Notes: a model not told the origin generated them from the letters alone. Counted from the stretch's first letter, positions 25,717 through 36,547 are shown. The stretch: 64,000 nucleotides of DNA from DASUBV01 sp963822485 (GCA_963822485.1 CAWGHW010000036.1:62001-126000); one strand, 5' to 3'. A program made the numbers and translations.

Positions 25717-26388
25717 TCAGGACACCCAGACGGCCGGCTCGCTGGGCAGGCCCGGCTGTACCACGCAGTGCGGGGTCTCGCCGGCGAACCCGATGCACGC
25801 GGCGGCGTTGACCTGGCCGTCCACCATGCTGGTCCAGCCGTAGTTGTAGGGCGACAGGTTGTAGGGCGGGATCTCGTACTCGAACCCGCCGACTACGTCG
25901 TAGGCCGTGATCCAGGCGCTGGTGGAGGCGCCGTCGGCCTCACCCCAGTTGGCCTGGCAACTGCCCTGGTACATCAGCCGGATGGTGCCGAGTCCGCTGA
26001 TCGTCTTGGTGTAGCCGCTGACCGGGTAGCCGCCTACCGAGCAGTTGGACTGGTTCACCGGGTCAACCCCGGTGCAGGCGAACCCGACGCAGGTCGGAGC
26101 GGCGGCCACCGCGGGCACGGCGCCCGGCCGACGAGCGTGCCGGAACTGACTGGCCGGGCGGAAGGCGGTCCCGTGCCGGAGCTTCGACAGCGGGATCCGG
26201 ATCAGCTTGTGCTCGGCCACCAGGCGGTTCAGCGTCCTGAGGCTGGGCGTCTGGGCCTTCGCGGCGGCCGGGACGGCTGGGGCGGCCGGCCGGGTGGTGG
26301 CCGCGTTGGCGGTCGCGGACAGCAGCCCCGCGGGCAAGCTAGCGGCGACGATGCCGGCCACGATGAGCGGCCTGATCAATCTGCGCAT
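25717..26388 (-). CDS. Secreted DUF2690 protein
   Basis: 223 residues from ATG 26388; GGAGG lies 5 bases upstream. A Sec signal peptide (MRRLIRPLIVAGIVAASLPAG...ANA) is followed by an Ala/Pro-rich linker and, from about residue 98, a DUF2690 domain: CVGFACTGVDPVNQSNC, IRLMYQGSCQANWGEADG and a C-terminal AAACIGFAGETPHCVVQPG. The cysteines probably form disulfides outside the cell. Function unknown. Divergent from the SARP regulator. Confidence 0.75.
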   Translation of the reverse strand: MRRLIRPLIVAGIVAASLPAGLLSATANAATTRPAAPAVPAAAKAQTPSLRTLNRLVAEHKLIRIPLSKLRHGTAFRPASQFRHARRPGAVPAVAAAPTCVGFACTGVDPVNQSNCSVGGYPVSGYTKTISGLGTIRLMYQGSCQANWGEADGASTSAWITAYDVVGGFEYEIPPYNLSPYNYGWTSMVDGQVNAAACIGFAGETPHCVVQPGLPSEPAVWVS

Positions 26389-26593
26389 GGGGTCCTCCAG
26401 TGCGGATCGGTGAGCCCCCCGTGGACTCAGCGCGAGTCTCGCCAGCGCCGGCATCGATCTGTCCTCATTTGGTCATAAGATCGCTTTTGCCGGCCGGCTC
26501 AGCGCGGAGTCCGGGCGCTGGGGGACCGTGGGTCACGAGGCGCTGGACCGTGCGCTGAACTATGCGCGGCGGGCCAGCACTGAATGGGGAGCG

Positions 26594-29474
26594 ATGGAAT
26601 TTCGGATCCTCGGCAGCCTGGAGGCCGAGGCCGGCGGGGTCCGGCTGCCGTTATCCGGCCCGGCGGAACGCAAGGTGCTGGCCGTCCTGCTGCTGGATGC
26701 CGGGCGCGTGGTCCCGGTAAGCCGGCTGGTCGACGCGCTGTGGGAGGACGACCCGCCCGGCACGGCGGCCAAGCAGGCCCGCAACGTGGTGTCCCGGCTG
26801 CGCCGGACCCTGGCCGCGGGCGGGGCCCCGGACCTGATCACGACCGAGGCCGCCGGCTACCGGATCCGCCCCGGCCCCGATGACCTGGACGCGACCCGGT
26901 TCGAGGCCCTGGCGGCCCGGGCGGAGGCCGCCGCCGGCCGGCCCGCCGAGGCCGCGCGGCTGCTCCGGGCCGCGCTCGACCTGTGGCGCGGCCGCGCGCT
27001 GGAGGGCCTGCCCGGCCGGATCACCGAAGCGGCCGCGGCGGCCTGGGAGGAACGGCGGCTCGCGGTGGCCGAGGCGTACTACGACTACGAGCTGGCGCTC
27101 GGGCGGCACCGGGAGATCCTCAGCGAGCTGTCCGCGCTGGTCGCCGGCGAGCCGCTGCGGGAGCGGCCCGTCGGCCAGCTCATGCTGGCGCTCTACCGCA
27201 GCGGGCGGCAGACCGATGCGCTGGCCCGGTACCGCCAGACCCGGACCGTGCTGGACCGCGAGCTGGGCCTGGAGCCAGGGCCCGCGCTGCGCCAGGTACA
27301 CCAGCAGATCCTGACCGGCGACCCGGCCCTGACCGCCGACCCGGCCCTGACGCCAGCCAGCGCCCCGGCTCGCGCCCAGGACGCACCGGACCGCGCGGTC
27401 GGCGCGGTCGGCGCCCGCCCGATCCGGCCGCCGGAGGCGACCGCGGCGACCGCGGCGGCCGCGGCGCCGGTGCCGCGCCAGCTGCCCGCACCGCCCCGGC
27501 ACTTCAGCGGGCGCCGCGACGAGCAGAAGGCGCTGACCGAGCTGCTCGACGAGACCACCGGGGTCATCGCCACGGCCACGGTCGTCTCGGTGATCAGCGG
27601 CACGGCCGGCATCGGCAAGACCGCGCTGGCCCTGCACTGGGCGCACGAGGTCGCGGCCCGGTTTCCCGACGGCCAGCTCTACGCCAACCTGCGCGGCTTC
27701 GACCCCGGCCGGGATGCCGGTCGCGCCCGCCGAGGTGGTCCGCGCCTTCCTGGCCGCCCTGGGCACCCCGCCCGGCCAGATCCCGGCCGACCAGCAGGCA
27801 CAAGCCGGTCTCTACCGCACGCTGCTGGCCGGCCGGCGGGTCCTGGTCATCGCCGACAACGCCCGGACCGCCGGCCAGGTCCGCCCGCTGCTGCCCGCCT
27901 CACCCGGCTGCCTGGTGATCATCACTAGCCGCAGCCCGCTCACCGGCCTGGTCGCGACCGACGGCGCCAGCCCGCTCGGTCTCGACCTGCTCAGCCCGGC
28001 CGACGCCCGCGAGCTGCTGACCCGTCGCCTGGGCCCCGAGCGGATGGCCAGCGACCCGGCCGCGGCCCACTCGCTGATCGAGGCCTGCGCCCGGCTGCCG
28101 CTGGCGCTCAGCATCGCCGCGGCCAGGGCCGCCACCCGGCCTGCGCTGCCGCTCGGCACGCTGGCCGCCGAGCTGGGCGACACGCGCGGCCGGCTGGACG
28201 CCCTCCAGACCGGCGACGAAGCCAGCGACGTGCGGACCGTGTTCTCCTGGTCCTACCGGGACCTCAGCCCGGCGGCGAGCAGGATGTTCCGGCTGCTGGG
28301 CCTGCATCCCGGCCCCGACATCACGGCGCCGGCCGCGGCCAGCCTGGCCGGCGCACCGCTGGCCGAGGCCGTCGCGGCGACACGGGAGCTGAGCCGCTCG
28401 CAGCTGATCGCCGAGCCGCGGCCCGGCCGCTTCGCCCTGCACGACCTGCTGCGGGCCTACGCCGCCGAGCTGGCCCGCGCGCATGAGCCCGGCACCGGGC
28501 GGGCCGCCGCCGTGACCCGCATGCTCGACCACTACCTGCACACCGGGCACGCCGCCGCGGTCCGCTTCAACCCGGCCCGGCGGCCGCTGACCCTGCCCGC
28601 GGCCGCGCCCGGCACCGTCGCCGAGCCGGTGCCCGACCAGCGCGCGGCCGAGCGCTGGTTCGAGGCCGAGCGGCCCGTGCTGCTGACGCTGGTCAGGTAC
28701 GCCGCGCAGCACGGCGCCGACCGGCACGCGTGGCCGCTGGCCTGGGCCGTGGCCGACTTCCTCCAGCAGCGCGGGCCGTGGCCGGAGTGGGCCGCCGCCG
28801 CGCAGATCGCGCTGACCGCCGCCGACCGGCTGGGCGACCCCGAGGCCCGCGCCCGGACCCGCCACTACCTGGGCTATGCCCGCGCCCGGCTGGCCGACTA
28901 CCCCGAGGCGCACCGGCACTTCGATACGGCGCTGCGGCTGTTCGGCGAGCTGGGCGACCAGGCCAACCAGGCTCACGTGCACCTCACCGTGGCCATCACG
29001 CTGGAGCTGCAGGGACAGCCCGGCGACGCGCTGGGCCGGGCCCGGCAGGCCCTGGAGGAGTACCGGTCGGCCGGGTACCGGGCCGGCGAGGCCAACGCCC
29101 TCAACGCGGTCGGCTGGTACCTGACCCAGACCGGCGAGCATGAGCAGGCCGTGCCCTACTGCCGGCAGGCCATCGACCTGCACCGCGAGCTCGGCAACCG
29201 GCACGGCGAGGCCGCCACCTGGGACAGCCTGGCCCACGTCCACCAGTACCTGGGCGACCACGGCCGCGCGATCGAGTGCTACCGGGCCGCGCTCGAGCTG
29301 CGGCCGGGGCCCACCGACCGGTACAACCAGGCCGGCACGCTGACCCGGCTGGGCGACACCTACCATTCCGCGGGCCAGGCCGAGGCGGCCCGCGAGGCCT
29401 GGCAGCGGGCCCTGGACATCCTCAAGGACCTGCACCACCCCGGCGCCGGGCCGCTCCGGGACCGGCTCAGCTAG
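26594..29474 (+). CDS. AfsR/SARP-family regulator: winged helix, BTAD, NB-ARC, TPR (frameshifted)
   Basis: About 959 residues from ATG 26594 if one G is removed from the run at 27711-27713. Residues 1-95 are the OmpR-like DNA-binding domain (VSRLVDALWEDDPPGTAAKQARNVVSRLRR), about 97-240 the BTAD domain, followed by an Ala/Pro linker and an NTPase domain with P-loop GTAGIGKTAL. Across the break the second frame continues APAEVVRAFLAALGTPPGQIP, then RVLVIADNAR and LVIITSRSPL. The C-terminal third is TPR repeats (GEHEQAVPYCRQAIDLHRELG, GDHGRAIECYRAALELRPG). Such proteins activate specialised-metabolism genes, but no biosynthetic cluster adjoins. Confidence 0.88.
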
Positions 29475-29498
29475 CTTGCCGGTCCCGCGAGTGCCCGG

Positions 29499-30561
29499 CT
29501 AGGACCGGGCGCGCAGCGCCTCGACCAGGGCCGGGATCACCTGGCTCAGGTCGCCGATCACCGCGTAGTCGGCGCGGGAGATGATCGGCGCGTCCGGGTC
29601 GGTGTTGACCGCCACGATGTGCTTGGCGCTCAGGCAGCCCGCCATGTGCTGGATGGCGCCGCTGATCCCGCAGGCCAGGTACAGCTCCGGCGAGATCTTC
29701 GTGCCGGTCTGGCCGACCTGCTGCCGGTGCGGCCGCCAGCCCTGGCTGGTCACCACCCGCGACACCCCGAGCGCGCCGCCGAGCAGGCCCGCCAGCTCCT
29801 CCAGCGGCGCGAACCCGTCCGGGCCGCCGACACCGCGGCCGCCGCCGACCACGACCCGCGCCGTGGCCAGCGACACGCCACCGGCGCGCTCGGCCGATTC
29901 GATCGCCCGCACCTGCATGTCCCCGGCGGGGATATCCGGCCGCAACAAATGGACCGTGCTGGCCGCCGTTTCGGTGCCGAGCCGGGCCGGCACGGCGTCG
30001 GCGGCCACCGTGAGCAGCGCCAGTGGCGCCTCCAGGTCGGCGTCCTCCAGCAGGCTGCCCGCCCAGCGCTGCCGGACCAGCTCCCACCGGCCGGGTTCCG
30101 CGGGCCGGACGCTGACGCAGTTCGCGGCCACCGGCAGGCCGGTGATCGCGCCCAGGTGGGCCAGCACCTCGCTGCCCCGGTCGGTCGCCGCGGCCACCAC
30201 GGCCGACACCGCGCCCGGCCCGGCCAGCCCCGGACTCGGCCAGCCCGGACTCGGCCAGCCCGGACTCGGCCAGCCCGGACGGCGCCACCTCGGCCTCCGC
30301 CAGCCCAGCCAGGACTCTGGCCCAGGCCGCGGGCGCGTAGCCCGGCACGTCGACGGCGTAGACGTCGGCCGCGCCGTAGGCGGCGAGCTGCTCCGCCGCC
30401 GGGCCGGCCAGCTCGTCGCCGCCGGTGAACACCGCGACGGCGAGCGTCTCGCCCCGCTCTCCGGCCATATCACTGGCCATGTCCCTGGCCAGGGTCAGCG
30501 CGCGCAGCGAGGCGTCGGCGATCTGGTCGCCGTCCAGCTCGGCCAGGACCAGCACGCTCAT
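29499..30561 (-). CDS. etfA: Electron transfer flavoprotein alpha subunit (frameshifted in a tandem repeat)
   Basis: About 353 residues. The N-terminal frame (MSVLVLAELDGDQIADASLRALTLARD) reaches a 15-bp repeat encoding GLAES three times; a fourth partial unit has CCCC instead of CCC (30228-30231), which shifts the frame. The second frame carries the rest: LGAITGLPVAANCVSV, the FAD domain VVGGGRGVGGPDGFAPLEELAGLLGG, VGQTGTKISPELYLACGISGAIQH and DPDAPIISRADYAVIGDL. It accepts electrons from the upstream dehydrogenase. Start overlaps the etfB stop (ATGA). Confidence 0.9.
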
Positions 30562-31316
30562 GAGAGCACCCCGAGTTCGTCGAGCAGCGCGACCAGGGCC
30601 GGGACCGCGTCCACCCCGGACCCCAGCACCTCCGCGCGCTGGCGCGTCTGCGCCGGCACCCGCAGCCCGCGCTTGCGCAGTCCCTCGGGATGCCAGGCGG
30701 GCCGGCTGACCTCGATGGCCGCCCGCCTGGCCCGCAGCCGGCCCGGCAGCGAGGGATACCGGGGCAGGTTGATGCCCTCCTTGACGCTGACCACGGCGGG
30801 CAGCGGCAGGTCGTAGGTCTCCCGCACGCCGCGGTACTCCCGGCTGGCCTGGAACCCGCCGTCGGTGCGGGCCAGCTGCTTGATCCCGGTCGCCACCGGC
30901 CGGCCCAGCGCGTGCGCGACCCGGATGCCGACCTGGTAGCCGCCGGTGTCAGCGGCCTCGTTGCCGAACAGCAGCAGGTCGCAGGGCAGCTCGCGGACCG
31001 CGGCCGCGATCGCGGCCGCGGTGGCCACCGGCCCCCACTCCCGGCCGTCGGTCTCCAGCAGCATCGCCTGCTGGGCGCCGAGGGCCAGCATGTCGCGGAG
31101 CTGATCGGCGGCCTCGGGCGGCCCGAGCGTGAGCACGGTGACCCGGCCGCCCTCGCGCTCCACGATCTGCACGGCCTCCTCGACCGCGCATTCCTCGTGC
31201 GGGCTGACCGTGAACCCCGACATCCGGGTGTCCACGTCCTGGCCGTCGGCGGTGACCACGATCCGGCCGCCGACCATGGGGACGCGCTTGACGCAGACCA
31301 GAATGTCCATGGCCAC
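30558..31316 (-). CDS. etfB: Electron transfer flavoprotein beta subunit
   Basis: 252 residues. MDILVCVKRVPMVGGRIVVT, EECAVEEAVQIVEREGGRVTVLTLGPPEAADQLRDMLALGAQQAMLLE and the recognition-loop area LPAVVSVKEGINLPRYPSL are typical of EtfB. It lies between the dehydrogenase (1-base gap) and etfA (4-base overlap), so all three are one transcript. Confidence 0.93.
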   Translation of the reverse strand: MAMDILVCVKRVPMVGGRIVVTADGQDVDTRMSGFTVSPHEECAVEEAVQIVEREGGRVTVLTLGPPEAADQLRDMLALGAQQAMLLETDGREWGPVATAAAIAAAVRELPCDLLLFGNEAADTGGYQVGIRVAHALGRPVATGIKQLARTDGGFQASREYRGVRETYDLPLPAVVSVKEGINLPRYPSLPGRLRARRAAIEVSRPAWHPEGLRKRGLRVPAQTRQRAEVLGSGVDAVPALVALLDELGVLS

Positions 31317-31317
31317 G

Positions 31318-33833
31318 TCAGGCCCGGACCCGCTCGTTGGCCGGGTCGAACAGCGGCGTCGAGCCGGCCACCGCGACGGTCACCGGGTAGCGCTCCCCCA
31401 GGTACTCCACCGCGAGCCTGGTGCCCGCCACGGCCCGGGCCGGCGGCAGGTAGGCCAGCAGCAGGTGCCGGCCCACCGACGGGCCCGAGCCCGCGCTGGT
31501 CACGTAGGAGTGCCGCCCCCTGAGCGTCGATCAGCGGCTCGCCCTCGGGAGTCAGGATCGGCTCGCCGCCGAGCATGTACCGCAGCTCGCCCGAGGCGCT
31601 GGCGTGGTCGTCCACGGTCAGCGTGCACAGCACCGCGGCGGGCGGGGCCTCGCGCTGGGCCAGGTAGGCCTGCTTGCCCACGAAGTCCTGGGCCTTCACC
31701 CGCGGCCGGGTCATGCCCGCCTCGACCAGGTTGTAGTCGCCCTCCAGCTCCGCGCCGTAGGCGCGGTAGCCCTTCTCCAGCCGGCCCGTCGTGCCGTAGA
31801 CGCCGATGCCCACCGGCACCAGCCCGGCCGGGCGGCCCGCCGCCCACAGCGTGTCCCACACCCGGGCGCCCAGCTCGATCGGCGCGTACAGCTCCCAGCC
31901 CAGCTCGCCCACGTAGGAGATGCGCGAGGCCAGCACGGTCGCCCCGCCCAGCTCGATCTCCCGGCAGGTGCCGAACTTAAAGCCGTCGTTGGAGACGTCG
32001 GCGGCGGTCACCGACTGCAGGATGTCCCTGGCCCGCGGGCCCCACACGCCCAGCGTGGTCCAGGCCGAGGTCACGTCGGTGACAGCGGCGTTGTCCGGCA
32101 GGTGGCCGGCGAACCACTTCAGGTCGGACATGCCGGTGGCGCCGCCGGTCACGACCCGGAAGTGCCGCGGGCCCAGCCGCATGATGGTCAGGTCGCCGAC
32201 GAAGCCGCCGGCCTCGTTCAGCAGCGAGGTGTAGACGACCCGGCCCGGCGCGACGTCGAGCTGGGCCACCGCCACCGACTGCACGGCGTCCAGCGCGCCG
32301 GGCCCGGTGACGTCGAGCACCGCGAAGGCCGACAGGTCGACCAGCCCGGCGGCGTCGCGCATGGCCAGGTGCTCGGCGTTGATGATCGGCGACCACCAGC
32401 GCGACTCCCACTCGCCGGTGCGCTCCATCAGCCGCCCGGCGTACCGCTCCAGCAGCCCGGAGTTCGAGCCGTACCAGTTCGGCCGCTCCCAGCCCGCGGT
32501 CTCGATGAACACCGCGCCCAGCTCACGCTCCCGGTCATAGGCCGGGCTGAGCCGCAGCGGCCGGCCGGACTCCCACTGCTCGGCGGGGTGCACGATGCCG
32601 TACATCTTGTTGAAGCCCTCGCGGGCCCTGGCCACCACGTGCGCGGTGGTGCGCTGGTGGCCGTAGAACCGGGCGATGTCCGCCTCGTGAATGTCGATCT
32701 CCGGGGTGGTGCCGCTCATCCACTCGGCCACCGCGCGGCCGATGCCGGGACCCTCCTTGATCCAGGACGCCGCCACCGACCACAGGCCCGGCACCTCGGG
32801 CGTCTCGCCCAGCAGCGGGTGCCCGTCCGGCGTCATCGAGATCAGCCCGTTGATGGCGTAGCGGATCCCGACCCGCTCGTCGCCGAGCAGGTCGGGCATC
32901 AGCTCCAGGGCCTGCATCAGCTGCGGGTCGAAGTCGTCCTGGGTGAACGGCATCTCGGTCGGCGACAGCACCGCCTCCTCGATGGCCGGGATGTCGTCGG
33001 GCGGCACGATGATCGGCCGGTGCGCGTAGGAGCCCACCTCCATGTCGCCGCCGTGCTGGCGCTCGTACATGTTGGTGTCCACGTCCCGGACGATCGGGTA
33101 CTCGATCTCGCCCGCGGTGTCGGCGAACAGCGGGATCGGCCCGACGCTGATCATCTGGTGCACGATCGGGGTGAGCGGGATCCGGGCCCCGGCCATCGCC
33201 GCGACCCGCGGGCTCCACACCCCGCAGCAGATCGCGACCACGTCGGTGGCGATGTCACCCTGGCTGGTGCGCACCCCGCTGACCCGGCCATCGGCGTCTT
33301 TGTCGATGCCGAGGATCTCGGCCCCGGCCAGCACCCGCAGCGCGCCGAGCCGCTGGGCCCGCTCCCGCATCAGCGTGCCGGCCCGCAGGGAGTCGACCAC
33401 GCCGACGGTCGGGAAGTGGGCACCGCCCAGGATCACCGACTCGTCCAGGTAGGGCACCAGCTTGCCGACCTCGGCCGGGGTGACCAGCCGCGCCGGGATG
33501 CCCCAGGCCTTGGCCGCCGTAGCAGCGCCGGCGCAGCTCGGTCATCCGCTCCGGGGTGCGGGCGACCTCGATGCCCCCGCTCTCGGTGAAGACGCCCAGC
33601 TCCTGGTACTGCTCGGTGCTGTCCCTGGTCAGCTCCATCATCATCTTCGAGTACTCGATGGGGAAGATGAAGTTGGACGCGTGGCCGGTGGAGCCGCCCG
33701 GGTTGGGCATCGGGCCCTTGTCGACCAGCACCAGGTCGGTCCAGCCCAGCCGGGCCAGGTGGTAGGCCAGGCTGTTGCCGACGATGCCGGCGCCGATGAT
33801 GACCGCGCTGGCCCGGCCGGAGATGTCGTTCAT
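31318..33833 (-). CDS. Dimethylglycine/sarcosine dehydrogenase-type FAD-folate enzyme (two frameshifts)
   Basis: About 837 residues from ATG 33833, the length of dimethylglycine dehydrogenases, if one base is removed near 33513-33519 and one from the run at 31516-31520. N-terminal FAD motif VIIGAGIVGNSLAYHLARLGW; GGSTGHAS places H51 where related enzymes attach FAD covalently. The middle has the FAO-type domain (GWERPNWYGSNSG) and the C-terminus a GcvT-like folate-binding domain (GLVDLSAFAVLDVTGPGAL, ISYVGELGWELYAP, GDYNLVEAGMTRPRVKAQDFVGK). It should oxidatively demethylate an N-methyl amino acid, giving methylene-THF and passing electrons to the adjacent ETF. Confidence 0.88.
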
Positions 33834-33859
33834 GCGCCTGCTCTCTGCTGGAGGACCGG

Positions 33860-33893
33860 CCAGGACCCGTGCGATCGCTCGCACGGGTCCTGG
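33860..33893. terminator. Perfect 15-bp hairpin between APC transporter and dehydrogenase genes
   Basis: CCAGGACCCGTGCGA and its exact complement flank a TCGC loop, 33 bases past the transporter stop and 27 bases before the dehydrogenase start (minus-strand order). It may terminate the transporter message or act as an attenuator or processing site for the downstream operon. No T-tract. Confidence 0.65.
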
Positions 33894-33925
33894 CGTATGG
33901 AGCTAGTCCGGCAAGCCGGCCCGGC

Positions 33926-35560
33926 CTACTCGACCGGGATCTCCTTGTTGATCAGGCCGAGGTCGATGCCCTGGCGCCGGCGGATCAGCCAGGCGGACGC
34001 GAAGACCACGATGGCCAGCACGTACATCGCGGCCATGTAGATCAGCGAGTCCGCGTTGTTGACGAAGTAGTTGTCGTTGGTCAGCCACTCGTACAGGTTG
34101 AACCCCAGCAGCCCGATCGTGACCCAGCCCGCCAGCGGCACCAGCTGGACGCCGAGCACCTTGATCCGGCTGGCCGGCGACGCGCGCCACAGGTCGGGCT
34201 TGCGCCACGGCAGGATCACCACGGCGATCGCGCTGAACAGGTAGGTCACCGCGATGACCAGCGTCGCGTCCAGCGTGTAGGAGTGGAACGTGCTGTTGTA
34301 GGAGTACAGCGCGCCGAGGCCGACCGCGGGCAGCAGCATCAGGACCAGCGAGTACACCGGCACCTTGCGCTTCTCCGACACCTCGGCGGCCCGGTCCGGC
34401 AGGACCCGGTCGAACGCGGCGGCGAAGATCACCCGGGTCGAGGACAGGAACAGCGTGCCCACCCAGCCGAAGAACCACAGGCTCATGATCAGGATCAGGA
34501 TGACCTGGAACGCGGTGTTGTGCACCAGCCAGCCGGCGAACAGCACCGGGTAGGGCCAGATGGGCAGCGGCGCCGGGTGGACCAGGGTGTTGTAATCGGC
34601 CGCGTTGGCGTTCTGGTAGAAGGCCCAGCCGAAGGTCTTGGCCGCCAGCAGCAGGAACGCGACGGACAGCAGGACGGTGATCCACAGCCCGGTGAACATG
34701 CCGGTGAACACGCGCTTGAAGTCGCTCGCCCCGCGGATCTCGCCGTACAGCGTGGCGCCCCAGTTGGGCCACAGGAGGAAGAACATCATCGCGGGCACCA
34801 GCAGCATGGTCGGGCCGAGCGGGCCGAAGCCGAGCTTGGGCGCGGTGTACCCGTCCTTGGCCGCGACCGCGTTGGTGGCGTGGTAGGCGTTGTTCACGCC
34901 GAACAGCTTGTGCATCTCCAGGTTGAACGAGCTGACGAAGCTGGCGTGGCTGTTGACCAGCAGCAGCACGATGATGATCCCGAAGCCGACCAGGCCGCCG
35001 TAGAAGGCCCACTTCTGGATCCGCGCGTAGCCGGCCATGCCGAGCGAGACGAGGAGGCCCGCGATGGCGATCGTGATGACCGTGACCACGAAGGTCCCGG
35101 TGGACGTCCCGAACCACAGCGCGCCGCCGTTCGGCCAGGTCCACTTGAGCGTGGCCCACAGCGGCTCGAAGAACTGGACGGCCAGGATGTTGCCGTAGAT
35201 CGGGGCCCAGAGCCACAGGATGAACCACCAGCCGGTGGCCGCCATCACGAAGCCCAGGCCGCTGCCCAGGATGCGGGTCTGCCAGACGTAGTCACCGCCG
35301 GCCCGCGGGATGGTGACGATCAGGCCGGCGTAGGCGATCACCAGGAACGACACCCAGACGCCGGAGATGACGATCGAGGTGATCAGCTGGCCCGTGGGGA
35401 AGGCGGGGCCGGCGAAGGTGAACTCGTAGATGCCGAGGGTCACGAAGTTCGTGGCCATGCAGGCGTAGATGATCGTGTCGCGGACTGACCAGCCGCGGAC
35501 CAGACCAGTGGCCTTTCTGAGGAAGAGAGTCGGGGTCTCTCCGATGGATTCCGTAGCCAT
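33926..35560 (-). CDS. APC-superfamily amino acid/amine permease
   Basis: 544 residues with about 12 membrane helices. The first reads RDTIIYACMATNFVTLGIYEF, followed by LIVTIPRAGGDYVWQTRILG, the substrate-contact block of the amino acid-polyamine-organocation superfamily. Its position just upstream of the N-methyl amino acid dehydrogenase operon makes uptake of that substrate plausible, which is inference. Confidence 0.85.
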   Translation of the reverse strand: MATESIGETPTLFLRKATGLVRGWSVRDTIIYACMATNFVTLGIYEFTFAGPAFPTGQLITSIVISGVWVSFLVIAYAGLIVTIPRAGGDYVWQTRILGSGLGFVMAATGWWFILWLWAPIYGNILAVQFFEPLWATLKWTWPNGGALWFGTSTGTFVVTVITIAIAGLLVSLGMAGYARIQKWAFYGGLVGFGIIIVLLLVNSHASFVSSFNLEMHKLFGVNNAYHATNAVAAKDGYTAPKLGFGPLGPTMLLVPAMMFFLLWPNWGATLYGEIRGASDFKRVFTGMFTGLWITVLLSVAFLLLAAKTFGWAFYQNANAADYNTLVHPAPLPIWPYPVLFAGWLVHNTAFQVILILIMSLWFFGWVGTLFLSSTRVIFAAAFDRVLPDRAAEVSEKRKVPVYSLVLMLLPAVGLGALYSYNSTFHSYTLDATLVIAVTYLFSAIAVVILPWRKPDLWRASPASRIKVLGVQLVPLAGWVTIGLLGFNLYEWLTNDNYFVNNADSLIYMAAMYVLAIVVFASAWLIRRRQGIDLGLINKEIPVE

Positions 35561-35608
35561 CCCGTCTACCTTTGCCTCTCAGCTCATGGCGGCCAGGCGC
35601 CCTGGCCG

Positions 35609-36547
35609 CTATCCGTTCACGAGGATGTACCTGGAGACCTTGCCCTTCTTGGCGTCCAGGTCGATGACCGCGCCCTGGAGCACGCCGTCGCCGTAGACGC
35701 TGCCCGGGTTGATGGCGAGCGTCCGGCCCATCCGCTTGACCCCCCGGCTCTCGTGGATGTGGCCGTGCACCGACAGCAGCGGCTGGTGGGTGAGGATGGC
35801 CTCCCGGACCGCCTTGGAGCCGACCGGCTTCATCACGGCGCCGCCGTGCGTCGGGCGCAGGGTCGAGTCCAGCTCCGGCGCCTCGTCCAGGCCCGTCCCG
35901 TAGGGCGGGGCGTGGAAGTTGAAGATCGTGCGCTTCATGTCCGCGACCTGGCCCACCACGGCCTCAATCTTGGCCGCGAGCTCGGGCTCGGGCGCCTCCC
36001 GGAAGGTGTCCCACGGCGTCGGGTTGGTCCAGCCCATGGAGATCAGCTGGAAGCCGTCGAGGTCCAGCACCTTGCCCTCGCCGAAGCTCACGCACGGCGA
36101 CTGCTCGATGATGTCGTCGATCTCCCAGATGTCGTCGTTGCCGCCGTTGAGGATGCACGGGATCTGGCCGCCCTTGAGCTTGCCGTCGGCCATGTCCAGC
36201 CAGCGATCCAGCGAGCTGGTCATCTCGGTGGTGAACCGCTGGTCGACCGCGCCCTCTTCCTCACTCAGGTGCCGGAGCTCATCCGGGGTGACCATGGCCG
36301 GGTAGAAGCCGCTGTTCCTGATCCGGGTCTGCATCGCCTCGAGTTCCTCGCGGGTGTCCAGGCGGTAGGTCTGCCCGCGGACGGTCACCTGCCAGTACCC
36401 GTTGTGCGCGGTAATGGGCACCATCGCCTTGCCCGTGACGTCCCCGCCGAGCACCACCAGATCGGCCTTGTAGAAGGCCGCCGAGTTCAGGAACTTGCGC
36501 CAGCAGACCTCTGACCCGTGGATATCTGTGGCAAAGAAAATCTTCAT
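35609..36547 (-). CDS. Calcineurin-type metallophosphoesterase
   Basis: 312 residues from ATG 36547. All metal motifs are present: FFATDIHGSE (D8, H10), VVLGGDVTG, ILNGGNDD, FNFHAPPYG and SVHGHIHES, ending INPGSVYGDG. No signal peptide. Substrate not predictable. The upstream gap (36548-36660) holds GTGCAAC twice, 22 bases apart, a possible operator. 48 bases before the APC permease gene on the same strand. Confidence 0.88.
   Translation of the reverse strand: MKIFFATDIHGSEVCWRKFLNSAAFYKADLVVLGGDVTGKAMVPITAHNGYWQVTVRGQTYRLDTREELEAMQTRIRNSGFYPAMVTPDELRHLSEEEGAVDQRFTTEMTSSLDRWLDMADGKLKGGQIPCILNGGNDDIWEIDDIIEQSPCVSFGEGKVLDLDGFQLISMGWTNPTPWDTFREAPEPELAAKIEAVVGQVADMKRTIFNFHAPPYGTGLDEAPELDSTLRPTHGGAVMKPVGSKAVREAILTHQPLLSVHGHIHESRGVKRMGRTLAINPGSVYGDGVLQGAVIDLDAKKGKVSRYILVNG

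Noticed and set aside
25559..25798. A small minus-strand protein (79 codons) across the DUF2690 3' end
   Set aside because: It overlaps the coding end of the DUF2690 gene and its terminator hairpin, with no ribosome site or family similarity.
26594..33833. True pseudogenes (SARP regulator, etfA, dehydrogenase)
   Set aside because: Every downstream segment keeps perfect family motifs and codon bias, and one-base corrections restore full length, so I kept them as genes with probable consensus indels.
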